Source: Billgrantia sulfidoxydans
GTDB taxonomy: Bacteria > Pseudomonadota > Gammaproteobacteria > Pseudomonadales > Halomonadaceae
Direction of reading: 5' to 3'
NCBI RefSeq assembly: GCF_017868775.1
Contig: NZ_CP053381.1
Span: forward strand, 1,116,001-1,180,000
Length of the DNA: 64,000 nt
Shown: positions 1 through 8,766 of the stretch, one piece after another
How the letters are laid out: every line of letters starts with the position of its first letter
Numbering within the stretch: position 1 is the first letter of the stretch
Program-made: the position numbers and the translations under genes
The notes under the pieces: generated by a model
Database searches by the model: none
The model's input: the letters and a program-made list of their open reading frames with translations, nothing else
What the model was told of the DNA's origin: nothing

Positions 1-74
1 ATCCCATGGCCCACGCGGTGTGCCCGCAGCAGGTGGGTGACATCGCCGACTGGCTGAACGCACGGCTGGGCTGA
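1..74 (+). CDS. 3' end of an unidentified gene (partial)
   Basis: An open frame enters from the left edge and ends at the TGA at 72-74. The visible tail (24 residues, ending IADWLNARLG) is too short to identify. It ends 5 bases before the GTG start of the prenyltransferase, so the two are probably co-transcribed. The family cannot be named from this piece. Confidence 0.6.
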   Translation, partial: PMAHAVCPQQVGDIADWLNARLG

Positions 75-79
75 ATGCG

Positions 80-1012
80 GTGAGCGACGCCACGGCCGAG
101 GCCTCCCTGATACGGACCTGCCTGCGCAGCAGCCGGCCGAACTTCCTGGTCCTGGCGCCGCTGTGCGCGGGCCTGGCGATGACCGCGGCCTGGGCAGAAG
201 GCCTGGCGTTCGCCCCGCTCGATGCGCTGCTGGTACTGTTCGGCGCGCTGCTGGCCCATGCCGCGGTGAACCTGTTCAATGAGCACCACGACTTTCACTC
301 CGGCCTCGATGCGCTGACCGAGCGCACACCGTTCTCCGGCGGCAGCGGCGCGCTGCCCGAGCGGCCCGAGGCCGCCCGTGCCGTGCGGGTGGCGGCCTGG
401 GCCTGCCTGGCGGGGGTGATGCTGATCGGTGCCTGGTTCCTGTGGCGGGCGGGGCCGGTGATGCTGCTGTATGGCCTGGCGGGGCTCGGCCTGGTGCTGG
501 CCTACACCGGTTGGCTGACGCGCCGGCCCTGGCTCTGCCTGCTCGCCCCGGGGGCGGGTTTCGGCCTGCTGATGGTACCGGGCGCCCATCAGGCGCTGAC
601 CGGCACGCTGTCGGCCACGGTGGTGGCGGCAGCGCTGGTGCCCACGCTGATGGTCAGCGCACTGTTGCTGATCAACCAGGTGCCCGACATCGACGCCGAC
701 CGCCGGGTGGGGCGCGATCATCTGGCGATCCGCCTGGGGCCGCTGCGGGCCGCCCGGCTGGTGGCGCTGCTGCTGGCGGCCGCCTTCGCGGTGGTGCCCC
801 TGGCCTGGTGGGCCGGGGCGTTGCCCACCACGGCCTGGCTGATGTGGCTGGCGCTGCCGGTCCTGGCGTGGCTGCTGCGTGGCCTGTGGCGCTTGCCGGC
901 GGGCGTGGCGCAGGGCGAGCTGGCGCCGCTGCTGCCCTTGATGGGACTCAACGTCGTGCTGCTGCTGGCGAGCCTGGCGCTGCTCAACGTCGGGCTATGG
1001 CTGGCGGGTTGA
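80..1012 (+). CDS. UbiA/MenA-family prenyltransferase
   Basis: A 310-residue polytopic membrane protein of the UbiA superfamily, which transfers polyprenyl groups to aromatic or quinone precursors at the inner membrane. Both Asp-rich prenyl-diphosphate/Mg motifs are visible: NEHHDFHSGLD near residue 65 and NQVPDIDADRRVG near residue 200. The first resembles MenA (1,4-dihydroxy-2-naphthoate octaprenyltransferase) more than UbiA. The GTG start lies 5 bases after the preceding stop. No other men gene is in the window, so the acceptor substrate is open. Confidence 0.8.
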   Translation: MSDATAEASLIRTCLRSSRPNFLVLAPLCAGLAMTAAWAEGLAFAPLDALLVLFGALLAHAAVNLFNEHHDFHSGLDALTERTPFSGGSGALPERPEAARAVRVAAWACLAGVMLIGAWFLWRAGPVMLLYGLAGLGLVLAYTGWLTRRPWLCLLAPGAGFGLLMVPGAHQALTGTLSATVVAAALVPTLMVSALLLINQVPDIDADRRVGRDHLAIRLGPLRAARLVALLLAAAFAVVPLAWWAGALPTTAWLMWLALPVLAWLLRGLWRLPAGVAQGELAPLLPLMGLNVVLLLASLALLNVGLWLAG

Positions 1013-1202
1013 GGTGCGCCGAAGCCCGGTGACGCGCCATCCTGCGCGGCGGAGAGGGATTCCAAGTGGCAGACGAGCTCGGACTCTGACAGGCTTGGGG
1101 TAGCAGGGTCCTGCTCCCCGGGCGTAGCCCGGGGTTGAGTCGAGCGGGATCGATCCCAAGGTGTACAGGTGGTACCTGGCCAGTCAGCACAAGGAGACCG
1201 TG

Positions 1203-1430
1203 ATGATGCCCGATATTTCCGAGGAGCTGCGTCTGCCGGTGGCCTGCCCGAACTGCGGCAGCCACCTCTATCGTGTCTCGAAGGTTCATAACCCCGACGA
1301 CAAGGTGTTCTGTGCCTCCTGCAAGCGTTTCCTGTGTCTCTACCATGAAGCGCAGGGCATGCTGGACAAGGGGCCGGGCGATGAGCTCGAGGCCATGATC
1401 GAAGAGGTCGTCAACCGAAACCACCACTAA
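1203..1430 (+). CDS. Small zinc-ribbon protein
   Basis: A 75-residue soluble protein with two Cys pairs (CPNCG and CASCK, plus a further Cys) typical of a zinc ribbon, and an acidic C-terminal helix. I chose the ATG at 1203 because AAGGAG lies six bases upstream at 1191-1196; an in-frame ATG at 1161 would add 14 residues without a ribosome site, and a second ATG at 1206 is equally possible. It sits 14 bases before the ion-pump module and may be co-transcribed with it. No specific function can be assigned. Confidence 0.7.
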   Translation: MMPDISEELRLPVACPNCGSHLYRVSKVHNPDDKVFCASCKRFLCLYHEAQGMLDKGPGDELEAMIEEVVNRNHH

Positions 1431-1444
1431 GGCGCGCGTCGCGT

Positions 1445-2104
1445 ATGCCGCCATTCGGTGAGTCGCTGCTGGCCGTGGCCTTGCTGCTGCTGGCGGTGGT
1501 GACGCTGCTCGAACGTCGCCTGGTGCGAGCCTGCATAGGGTTCGTGCTCTTTGCGCTGACGGTGGCGCTGGCCTGGGCCCGGCTTGGGCTGGTGTGGCTG
1601 GCGCTGCTCGAGCTGGTGCTGGGAGCCGTGCTGACCGGAGCCTTCCTGTTCCATGCCCTGGGGGTGTCGCTGCAGGCCAGGCCCCGCGGGGGCCGCCGGT
1701 ATGACCCCGAACCGCTGGCCTGTCGGCCTGCCCTGGCATGCCTGCTGCCGGCCGCGGCGGTTCCTACCCTGATCGGCGTGGCCCTCGTTGCCCAGGAGGT
1801 GAGCCTCCTGGACGCGCTGCGTCCCGCCGGGCTTGGCCTGCTCGGGGCTGGGCTGTGGGCCTTCTCGCTGCATCGCCACTTGCTGCGGCGCCTGCTGGCC
1901 TTCAACGTCATCGGCACGGGAATTTTCCTGCTCCTCATGTCCCTGGCCGGGGACGGGGCCAGAGCGGCTGCCCATGGGCTGGTCATCTCCGGCCTGCTGG
2001 TGGCGCTGCTGGGCACGGCCCTAGGGGCGCTGCTGATCCGCCGTCTCGAGGACCTGGAGCCACCCGGCGCGGCGGCATCGGCGCACGGCGACGGGGCGCC
2101 ATGA
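1445..2104 (+). CDS. Fused MbhD-like and NuoK/MnhC-like membrane subunit of an ion-pump module
   Basis: A 219-residue membrane protein that appears to join two small subunits. Residues about 8-72 resemble the MbhD/DUF4040 segment (an early Arg-rich loop, then LALLELVLGAVLTGAFL). Residues about 120-205 resemble NuoK/MnhC, ending in a helix HGLVISGLLVALLGTALG that parallels the NuoK signature of ALV and alternating I/V/G before a terminal Arg-rich tail. It overlaps the next gene by ATGA, so four genes (1445-6871) form one translationally coupled operon. The role inferred is a scaffold subunit beside the antiporter-like subunits. No hydrogenase or NADH module accompanies it here. Confidence 0.65.
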   Translation: MPPFGESLLAVALLLLAVVTLLERRLVRACIGFVLFALTVALAWARLGLVWLALLELVLGAVLTGAFLFHALGVSLQARPRGGRRYDPEPLACRPALACLLPAAAVPTLIGVALVAQEVSLLDALRPAGLGLLGAGLWAFSLHRHLLRRLLAFNVIGTGIFLLLMSLAGDGARAAAHGLVISGLLVALLGTALGALLIRRLEDLEPPGAAASAHGDGAP

Positions 2105-3594
2105 TCGAGCGCCTGGGCTTGGCCACCGACCTGTCTGGGCAGGCCGACGCTCCGCTGATGCTCTACGCCGTGCTCGGCCTGCCGCTGCTGCTCGGGCTGC
2201 TGGGCGGCGTGCTGCGGCCCGCACGTGGTTGGCCCGTCGCCCTGGTGGGGCTGCTGCCGCTGTCGGCCCTGGGCTGGCTGACAGCCGCATCGGCCGGCGG
2301 GCCGGGGCAGTCGGGAACGTTCGAGGTCGGCTCGCTGATGCTGCATTGGCGCCTCAACGGCCTTACGCTCGTCCTGCTGCTGCTCACCCAGGCGATCGTC
2401 CTGGCCAGTGCGCTCTATGCGCCGTCCTACCTGCGCGAGATGGCCCAGGCCAGCCGTCGCGGCCAGGCCGGGTTCTGGCCGCTGCTGGGCGTCCTGGCCG
2501 CCAGCCTCTCATTGATCTGGGTGGCGGCAGACCTGCTGTTGCTGTACATCGGCCTGGAAGTGATGGGGCTGGCCGTGGTGGGGCTGCTGCTGCTGCCGGG
2601 CAAGGCCGACGCCCTGGTGGCGGGGCTGCGCTACCTGCTGCTGGCGTTGGTGGGGTCGCTGGCTTACCTGCTGGGCAGTGCGCTGCTGCTGGGCGCCTGG
2701 GGGCGGCTGGACCTGGCGGGCCTGGCCGAGGCGGCCGAACCCGGCGCCTTGCCGTGGGTGGCCGTGGCCCTGCTCAGTGCGGGCTTGCTGCTCAAGGCCG
2801 CCGTGTTTCCCCTGCACGCCTGGTTGGTGCCAGTGCATGGTGCGGCCTGGATCCCCATCAGTGCGCTGCACGCGGGCCTGGTGGTCAAGGCTTCCTTCTT
2901 CATCGCACTGCAGCTGTGGCTGGTGCTGGTGCCGGCAGCGGCGTCGGCGGCTGCGCTGATAGGCGTGATGGCGGCCGGGGCGGTGACCTGGGGCGGTGTG
3001 ATGGCCTGGCGCGCGGCGACGCTCAAGGAGGTGGTGGCCTGGTCGACCGTGTCGCAGCTGGGTTACCTGCTGCTGGCGTTTCCGCTGCTGGTCGGCAGCG
3101 GAAAGGCTGTCGCCGCGCTGGCCTGGGACGGCACCTGGCTGCAGCTGGCCGCCCATGGCCTGGCCAAGGCGGCCATGTTCCTGGCCGCGGGCAACCTGAT
3201 TCTCGCCACTGGCGAAGCCCGGGTGGAGGGGCTGGCCGGTGCCAGCCGCCGCTTCCCGATCTCCCTGCTCAGCTTCGGCATGGCGGCGATCAGCCTGGTC
3301 GGGCTGCCGCCGAGCATGGGCTTCACCGCCAAATGGCTGCTGCTGCATGCCGCGTTGGCGGGCGGCCATTGGGCCTGGATGGCGGTGCTGGCCATCGGCA
3401 CGCTGCTCAGCGCCGCCTATGTCTTCCGTATCTTTCGCTACTCCTTCATCGAGGACGCCCCGGAATACGAGTATCGCCGGGTGCCCTGGGGCATGGAACT
3501 CATTGCCCTGCTGCTGGCGCTGGCGGCGCTGCTGCTGGGATTGGCGGCCGACTGGCCGCTGTCGCTGCTGCGCGGCGCGGGAGGCGAGCCATGA
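2101..3594 (+). CDS. NuoL/M/N-family proton (or cation) translocating membrane subunit 1
   Basis: A 497-residue polytopic protein of the proton_antipo_M family (complex I NuoL/M/N, Mrp A/D). Key ion-path residues are present: Glu in GLEVMGL (TM5), Lys in LLLKAAVFPLHAW (TM7), Lys in LVVKASFF (TM8) and Lys in HGLAKAAMFLAAG (late helix). The start is the ATG at 2101 overlapping the upstream TGA; a longer in-frame extension to 1738 only shadows the upstream gene. It overlaps the next gene by four bases. The partner of the module (electron input or simple antiport) cannot be told from this window. Confidence 0.8.
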   Translation: MIERLGLATDLSGQADAPLMLYAVLGLPLLLGLLGGVLRPARGWPVALVGLLPLSALGWLTAASAGGPGQSGTFEVGSLMLHWRLNGLTLVLLLLTQAIVLASALYAPSYLREMAQASRRGQAGFWPLLGVLAASLSLIWVAADLLLLYIGLEVMGLAVVGLLLLPGKADALVAGLRYLLLALVGSLAYLLGSALLLGAWGRLDLAGLAEAAEPGALPWVAVALLSAGLLLKAAVFPLHAWLVPVHGAAWIPISALHAGLVVKASFFIALQLWLVLVPAAASAAALIGVMAAGAVTWGGVMAWRAATLKEVVAWSTVSQLGYLLLAFPLLVGSGKAVAALAWDGTWLQLAAHGLAKAAMFLAAGNLILATGEARVEGLAGASRRFPISLLSFGMAAISLVGLPPSMGFTAKWLLLHAALAGGHWAWMAVLAIGTLLSAAYVFRIFRYSFIEDAPEYEYRRVPWGMELIALLLALAALLLGLAADWPLSLLRGAGGEP

Positions 3595-5084
3595 GCCAGG
3601 GCTGGCTGCCGGTCTTCACCCTGGCCACCTCGCTGCTGGTGGCACCGCTGATCTTCGCCCTGCCGGAGCGGGCCTGGCGGGCGCGCGCGGCAGTCAACCT
3701 GGCGGCCGCCGTGCTCAAGCTGCTGCTGGTCGCGCTGCTGGTGCTGGGGTTCTATCAGGGGCGTGACTACAGTTTCGGCTTCACGGTGGTGGAGGGCGCC
3801 AGCTTCCTGCTCCAGGTCGATGCCCTGGGGTTGATGTTCGCCGGCCTCTCGTCGTTGCTGTGGCTGGCCACCACGGTCTACGCCATCGGCTATCTCGAGG
3901 ATTCGCCCAACCGCAAGCGCTTCTTCGGCTTCTTCAGCCTCTGCGTGGCCAGTACCGTCGGCATCGCCCTGGCCGGCAACCTGTTCACCTTCCTGCTGTT
4001 CTACGAGCTGCTCACGCTCTCCACCTATCCGCTGGTGGTGCACCGCGGCCACGCCAAGGCGCTGGCCGCGGGCAAGGTCTATCTGCGCTACACCCTGACC
4101 GGCGGGCTGGTGTTGCTGCTCGGCGTGGTGGCGCTGCACGCCCTGGTGGGCGATGTCGCCTTCGGGCAACGCGAGAGGCTCGCCGACCTGGGGCCCGAGG
4201 CCCATCCCATGCTGACCGTCCTGTTCCTGGTGCTGCTCGTCGGCCTCGGGGTCAAGGCGGCGCTGGTACCGCTGCACGGCTGGCTGCCGCGGGCCATGGT
4301 GGCGCCTGCGCCGGTCAGCGCGCTGCTGCATGCGGTGGCGGTGGTCAAGGCCGGGGCGTTCGGCATCGTGCGGCTGGTGTACGACGTCTTCGGCATTTCG
4401 CTGGTCCACGAACTCGGCCTGCTGATGCTGCTCGGCGTGATTGCCTGCGTCACCATCCTCTACGGTTCGGTGCGCGCCCTGTCGCAGCAGGAGCTCAAGC
4501 CGCGGCTGGCCTACTCCACGGTCAGCCAGGTCTCCTATATCGTGCTCGGCATCAGCCTGTTCGGCCCCTTCGGCACCATCGCCGGGCTCGTCCACCTGAT
4601 GCACCAGGGGCTGATGAAGGTCACCCTGTTCTACTGTGCCGGCAACTACGCCGAGGAACTCGGCGTTCATCGTATCGACGAACTCGACGGCGCCGGGCGG
4701 CGCATGCCGCTCACCAGCTTGGCCTTCACCGTGGGGGCGCTGGGTATGATCGGCCTGCCGCCGGTCGCTGGCTTCATCACCAAATGGTACCTGGGGCTGG
4801 GGGCGGTCCAGGCCGGCATGCCCTGGGTGATCGGCGTGATCGTCACTAGCAGCCTGCTGAACGCCGCCTACTTCCTGCCCATCCTTTACCGGCTGTGGTT
4901 CCGGCAGGGGCTCGGTCGCTGGCCGGAAGAGCGCCGCCTGGGGCGCTACGAGACCAGCGCCTGGCTGCTGCTGCCGACTGCCGCCACGGCGCTGTTCAGC
5001 ATCCTGGTGGGGCTGCTGGCGGGGGTTTCCTTCAGCCCGCTGGACCTGGCGACCTTCATGGCGACGCAGGAGTACCTGCCATGA
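3591..5084 (+). CDS. NuoL/M/N-family membrane subunit 2
   Basis: A 497-residue paralogue of the preceding subunit, closest in look to NuoM/MrpD. It keeps the TM5 Glu (FLLFYELLTLSTYPL), the TM7 Lys (GLGVKAALVPLHGWLP), the TM8 Lys (AVVKAGAFG) and the late-helix Lys (MHQGLMKVTLFYCAG). ATGA overlaps on both sides tie its translation to its neighbours. All expected catalytic residues are intact, so it should be an active proton/cation channel unit. Confidence 0.8.
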   Translation: MSQGWLPVFTLATSLLVAPLIFALPERAWRARAAVNLAAAVLKLLLVALLVLGFYQGRDYSFGFTVVEGASFLLQVDALGLMFAGLSSLLWLATTVYAIGYLEDSPNRKRFFGFFSLCVASTVGIALAGNLFTFLLFYELLTLSTYPLVVHRGHAKALAAGKVYLRYTLTGGLVLLLGVVALHALVGDVAFGQRERLADLGPEAHPMLTVLFLVLLVGLGVKAALVPLHGWLPRAMVAPAPVSALLHAVAVVKAGAFGIVRLVYDVFGISLVHELGLLMLLGVIACVTILYGSVRALSQQELKPRLAYSTVSQVSYIVLGISLFGPFGTIAGLVHLMHQGLMKVTLFYCAGNYAEELGVHRIDELDGAGRRMPLTSLAFTVGALGMIGLPPVAGFITKWYLGLGAVQAGMPWVIGVIVTSSLLNAAYFLPILYRLWFRQGLGRWPEERRLGRYETSAWLLLPTAATALFSILVGLLAGVSFSPLDLATFMATQEYLP

Positions 5085-6871
5085 GCCTGCTGCTTGCTGT
5101 GGTGCCGCTCTGGCCGCTGCTGGTGATGCTTTATGCCGGGCTGCGGCTGGCCCTGGCCCGGCTTGGCTCGCGCCGCGGCCGGCCGCGGCTGGAACTTTTC
5201 GATGCGGTGTGGCTGTCGGCACCGCTGCCAGCCCTGCTGCTGGCGCTGTGGCCCGGCGAGCTGGCACTGTCTATGCAGAGCTGGATGCTGGGCGGCCTAT
5301 GGCAGCTCGACGGGGCGCGCCGGCCGTGGCTGCTGTTCGGCGCCCTGCTGTGGCTGCTGGCCGGCTGGTATGCGCGTGGCTACCTGGCCCACGAGCGGCG
5401 CCAGGCCGGGGAGGGCGACGCGGATGCCGTTGGCCGCCTGCTGGGCTTCACGCTGCTGTGGCCGCTGACGCTGGCCGGCAACCTGCTGCTGATCCTGGCC
5501 GAGGACATTCCCAGTTTCTATCTGGGCTTCGTCACCATGACCCTGGCCGCCTACGGCCTGGTGGTGCACGCCCGCGACCGCGACGCCAGGCTCGGTGGAC
5601 TGGCCTACATCGTCATGGCGCTCGTCGGCGAGGGGCTCATCCTGGCCGGCCTGCTGTGGTCGGCGGGCAGTGCGGAGGCGCTGACCCTGAGTGAGCTGCG
5701 GGCGGCCATCGTCGAGGCCGAACGGGGGCCGTGGATGGCCACCCTGCTGTGGCTGGGGTTCGGCGTCAAGGCCGGCGTGATCGGGCTCCACGTCTGGCTG
5801 CCGTTGGCGCACCCGGTGGCGCCAACGCCGGCCAGCGCCGTGCTCAGCGGGGTGATGGTCAAGGCCGGCGTGCTGGGCTGGCTGAGCACGCTGCCGCTGG
5901 GCGTCCCCGAGGCGGGGCTGGTCCGGCTCGGCGAGGCGATCGTCCTGGCCGGGCTGGCGGGGGCCTTCGTCGCCGCCCTGCTGGGTGTGACCCAACGCCA
6001 ACCCAAGGCGGTGCTGGCCTACTCCAGCGTCAGCCAACTGGGCATGCTAGCCAGCCTGGTGGGCGTGGGGCTGGCGGCGCCAGCGCTGTGGCCGGCGCTG
6101 CTGGTGCCGGTCACGCTCTTCGCCGCTCACCACGGCATGACCAAGGGTGCCCTGTTCCTCGGCGTGGGCATCAGCGAGCATCCGCCGCGGCTGCCGGCCT
6201 GGCTGATCGTGACGCTGCTGTCGGTGCCGGCGCTCTCCCTGGGCGGTGCGCTGACCTCGGGGCTGGTCGCCAAGGGGTTCATCAAGGAGGCGCTCTACGG
6301 GAGCGAGTACGCGGCGCTGACGAGCTGGCTCAGCCTGGCAGCGGTGGGCAGCACCCTGCTCATGGCACGTGCGCTGTGGCGCCAATGGCGGGGACGGGGC
6401 GAGCCTTCCCTTCCCTGGCGTGCGCCCATGTCGCTGGCCTGGCTGGGCGCCGTGCTGGCGGCGGTCTCGGTGCCGCTATGGCTTCCCATCGACGGCGCCA
6501 AGTGGCCACCGCTGAAGGATCTGCCGGGGCTGCTGTGGCCGGTGGCCCTGGGGCTTGGCCTGGCGGGCCTGGTGCTGCTGGCGGCCAGGGCCAGGTCGGG
6601 CGAGTGGGGTGTCGCGGCTCGCCTGCCCGCGGGCGACCTGTGGTGGGGCTACACGGCCCTGGCGCGGCGAGTGGTGGCGGGGCTGACGCGAGCAGGCGCC
6701 GGGCTTGTGGCCAGCGGGCAGCGGTTACGCGCGCGCCTGGTGGAGCGGGAGCATCGCGCCATCGACTGGCTCGACGGCCTGACCCACGCCGAGCGGGTCT
6801 TTACCCGCCTGGCCGTGCCGCTGATGGTGGGGGTGGCGGTGCTGCTGCTGCTGGGGTTCTGGCTGGGCTAG
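5081..6871 (+). CDS. NuoL/M/N-family membrane subunit 3, lacking the TM5 glutamate
   Basis: A 596-residue third antiporter-like subunit with about 100 extra C-terminal residues and a final helix (LMVGVAVLLLLGFWLG), like the lateral-helix tail of larger family members. The TM7 Lys (GFGVKAGVIGLHVWLP), TM8 Lys (VMVKAGVLGW) and late Lys (HHGMTKGALFLGVG) are present. Where the sister subunit has FYELLTLSTY this one reads GFVTMTLAAY, so the normally essential Glu is Val. A Glu appears instead in the next helix (ALVGEGLILAG). It overlaps the previous gene by four bases and ends the operon. Confidence 0.8.
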   Translation: MSLLLAVVPLWPLLVMLYAGLRLALARLGSRRGRPRLELFDAVWLSAPLPALLLALWPGELALSMQSWMLGGLWQLDGARRPWLLFGALLWLLAGWYARGYLAHERRQAGEGDADAVGRLLGFTLLWPLTLAGNLLLILAEDIPSFYLGFVTMTLAAYGLVVHARDRDARLGGLAYIVMALVGEGLILAGLLWSAGSAEALTLSELRAAIVEAERGPWMATLLWLGFGVKAGVIGLHVWLPLAHPVAPTPASAVLSGVMVKAGVLGWLSTLPLGVPEAGLVRLGEAIVLAGLAGAFVAALLGVTQRQPKAVLAYSSVSQLGMLASLVGVGLAAPALWPALLVPVTLFAAHHGMTKGALFLGVGISEHPPRLPAWLIVTLLSVPALSLGGALTSGLVAKGFIKEALYGSEYAALTSWLSLAAVGSTLLMARALWRQWRGRGEPSLPWRAPMSLAWLGAVLAAVSVPLWLPIDGAKWPPLKDLPGLLWPVALGLGLAGLVLLAARARSGEWGVAARLPAGDLWWGYTALARRVVAGLTRAGAGLVASGQRLRARLVEREHRAIDWLDGLTHAERVFTRLAVPLMVGVAVLLLLGFWLG

Positions 6872-6890
6872 GCCCGGCGGCTGCCGGGCC
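6871..6890. terminator. GC-rich hairpin between convergent genes
   Basis: An 8-bp perfect stem (GGCCCGGC / GCCGGGCC) with loop GGCT immediately follows the stop of the ion-pump operon and precedes the 3' end of the convergent PhoH gene. There is no T-tract on either side, so intrinsic termination is uncertain. Confidence 0.35.
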
Positions 6891-6903
6891 TGGCCGCCTC
6901 GAG

Positions 6904-8316
6904 CTACAGCAGTTCTTCGCCGGCCAGCGCCAGTCGCGAGCGCTCGACGCTGCGCAGCGTCACGTGGCCGGCATGCGGCCAGTTGCTGAAGCGCTGCACC
7001 ACCGCCGCCATGCCGCAGGTGTTGGCGGTGAGGTAGGGCGTGTCGATCTGGCCGACGTTGCCCAGGCAGACGATCTTGGTGTTGCGCCCGGCCCGGGTGA
7101 GCAGGGTCTTGAGCTGCTTGGGCGTGAAGTTCTGCGCCTCGTCGATGATCAGGAAGGTATCGTTCAGGGTGCGCCCGCGCATGAAGCCGGGGGCGCGGAT
7201 CTGCACGCGTGAGCCGATCAGGGTGCGCGTGGCGTCCTGGCTCCAACTGGTGCTGCCGTCGTGCTCGTCGCGCAGCAGGTTGTCCATATTGTCGTGGAAG
7301 GCACCCATCCACGGCGACATCTTCTCCTCCTCGGTGCCGGGCAAAAAGCCGATGTCCTCGCTCATCGAGATTGGCGCCCGGGTGAAGACGATGCGCTCGA
7401 AGCGCTTGGCGTCGAGCGTCTGCTGAAAGGCCGCCGCCAGCGTCATGAAGGTCTTGCCGGTGCCGGCGCTGCCGGCAATGGTGACGAGGTCGATATCGTC
7501 ATCCATCAGCAGGTTGAGGGCGAAGTTCTGGCGGCTGTCGTGGGCGTGGACACCCCAGACGCCGTCCCTGTGGCGGTAGTTGGTCAACAGCTGGAGCCGC
7601 GCCTGGTTGGGCCCCAGTTCGCGCACGATAGCTTCGAAGCTGGCTCCGTTCTCGCTGTCGGACACCAGCATGCCCAGGTGCCAGCCGCCGGGTATCTCGC
7701 CCTGCAGCCGGTAGAAGGTGTGGTGGTCGACTCGCTCCACCTCGACATTGACATCCATCTGATCCCAGGGGCCGCTGCCGCCCTCCGCTTCGGGATAGAT
7801 GCGTACCCCCTCCAGCATGACGTCGCTGTCGCTGAAGGCGCGATCGGTCAGGTAGTCCTCCACCGGCACGTGCAGGGCGGCGGCCTTCACCCGCAGGTTG
7901 ATGTCCTTGGTGACCAGGATCACCGAGGCATCGGGGCGCTCGTCGCGTAGCCGGCAGGTCTCGGCCAGCAGTACGTTGTCGGGGCTCTCCGCCAGATGCT
8001 CGAGCGGTTCGAGTTCGGGGTAGCAGAGGAAACGTAGCTTGCCGAGGGTGGTGCCATCGGCGCGGGGTATCGGTATGCCTTGCTGAATTTCGTCGAAGGT
8101 GACCTGGTTGGTGAGGTCGGAGAGGGTACGGCTGACCTGGCGGGCGGTGCGAGCGATCTCGCGCAGGCCATTCTTGTGCTTGTCGAGTTCCTCGAGCACG
8201 GTCATGGGAATGACCACCTCGTGTTCCTCGAACTGATACAGCGCAGCGGGGTCGTGGAGCAGGACGTTGGTATCCAGCACGTACAGCCGCTTGGCTTTCT
8301 TGTCGAGTCGTACCAT
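6904..8316 (-). CDS. PIN-PhoH family ATPase/ribonuclease
   Basis: A 470-residue protein with an N-terminal PIN nuclease domain (LDTNVLLHD near residue 13, then acidic residues in VLEELDKHKNG and a third cluster near SVILVTKD) and a C-terminal PhoH ATPase domain (Walker A GSAGTGKT, Walker B FLIIDEAQNF). PIN-PhoH proteins are RNA helicase/ribonucleases in the families studied. The start at 8316 is preceded by AGGAG ten bases upstream; a longer reading to 8394 has no ribosome site. It converges on the ion-pump operon and is probably monocistronic. Confidence 0.85.
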   Translation of the reverse strand: MVRLDKKAKRLYVLDTNVLLHDPAALYQFEEHEVVIPMTVLEELDKHKNGLREIARTARQVSRTLSDLTNQVTFDEIQQGIPIPRADGTTLGKLRFLCYPELEPLEHLAESPDNVLLAETCRLRDERPDASVILVTKDINLRVKAAALHVPVEDYLTDRAFSDSDVMLEGVRIYPEAEGGSGPWDQMDVNVEVERVDHHTFYRLQGEIPGGWHLGMLVSDSENGASFEAIVRELGPNQARLQLLTNYRHRDGVWGVHAHDSRQNFALNLLMDDDIDLVTIAGSAGTGKTFMTLAAAFQQTLDAKRFERIVFTRAPISMSEDIGFLPGTEEEKMSPWMGAFHDNMDNLLRDEHDGSTSWSQDATRTLIGSRVQIRAPGFMRGRTLNDTFLIIDEAQNFTPKQLKTLLTRAGRNTKIVCLGNVGQIDTPYLTANTCGMAAVVQRFSNWPHAGHVTLRSVERSRLALAGEELL

Positions 8317-8766
8317 CGGGGCAGCGCTCCTGAGTTGACGGCACCTACAACACTGGCCTTCACATCGTTCCGTGGTATGACAGTCCCGGCTCACTGGCGG
8401 CCAGTGTCACTTCGCGGGCGTGGCTCCTCTGTGGCTTCGTTTCCTAGAGCATGGAGTTTTCCACCCGCGGTTGCCATCGAAATTCTTCAACGCAAGCCGC
8501 TGGAACGCCTGCTACGGCACATTGCGCTCTGCCGGCGATACCGCTCCATCGCCGCCGTGGGGGAGCCCATGGCGGGCCGAACGAGGGGAGGGGCGAGTTA
8601 ACGTTGATTGCGCATATAGCGATACGAAACGCAACGGCGTAAGGTAGAGCCAATAACAAATGGCCCGACACGGCGTTGCCTGGACGAACGTAGACGCGTG
8701 CGATCGGAAGAGGGCGCGGTGCTTGGGAAATGCCTCGTGGGCCAGCTAAAGGCAGAGGTACGCAGG
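8317..8766. other. 450-base intergenic region without a supported gene
   Basis: This is the region between the divergent phoH-like and zipA-like genes. Short open frames on both strands have biased composition and no ribosome sites. An AT-richer stretch near 8600-8665 (TTGATT and gcatatagcgatacg) is where a promoter for the downstream gene would be expected, but I cannot name a clear -35/-10 pair. Confidence 0.4.
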
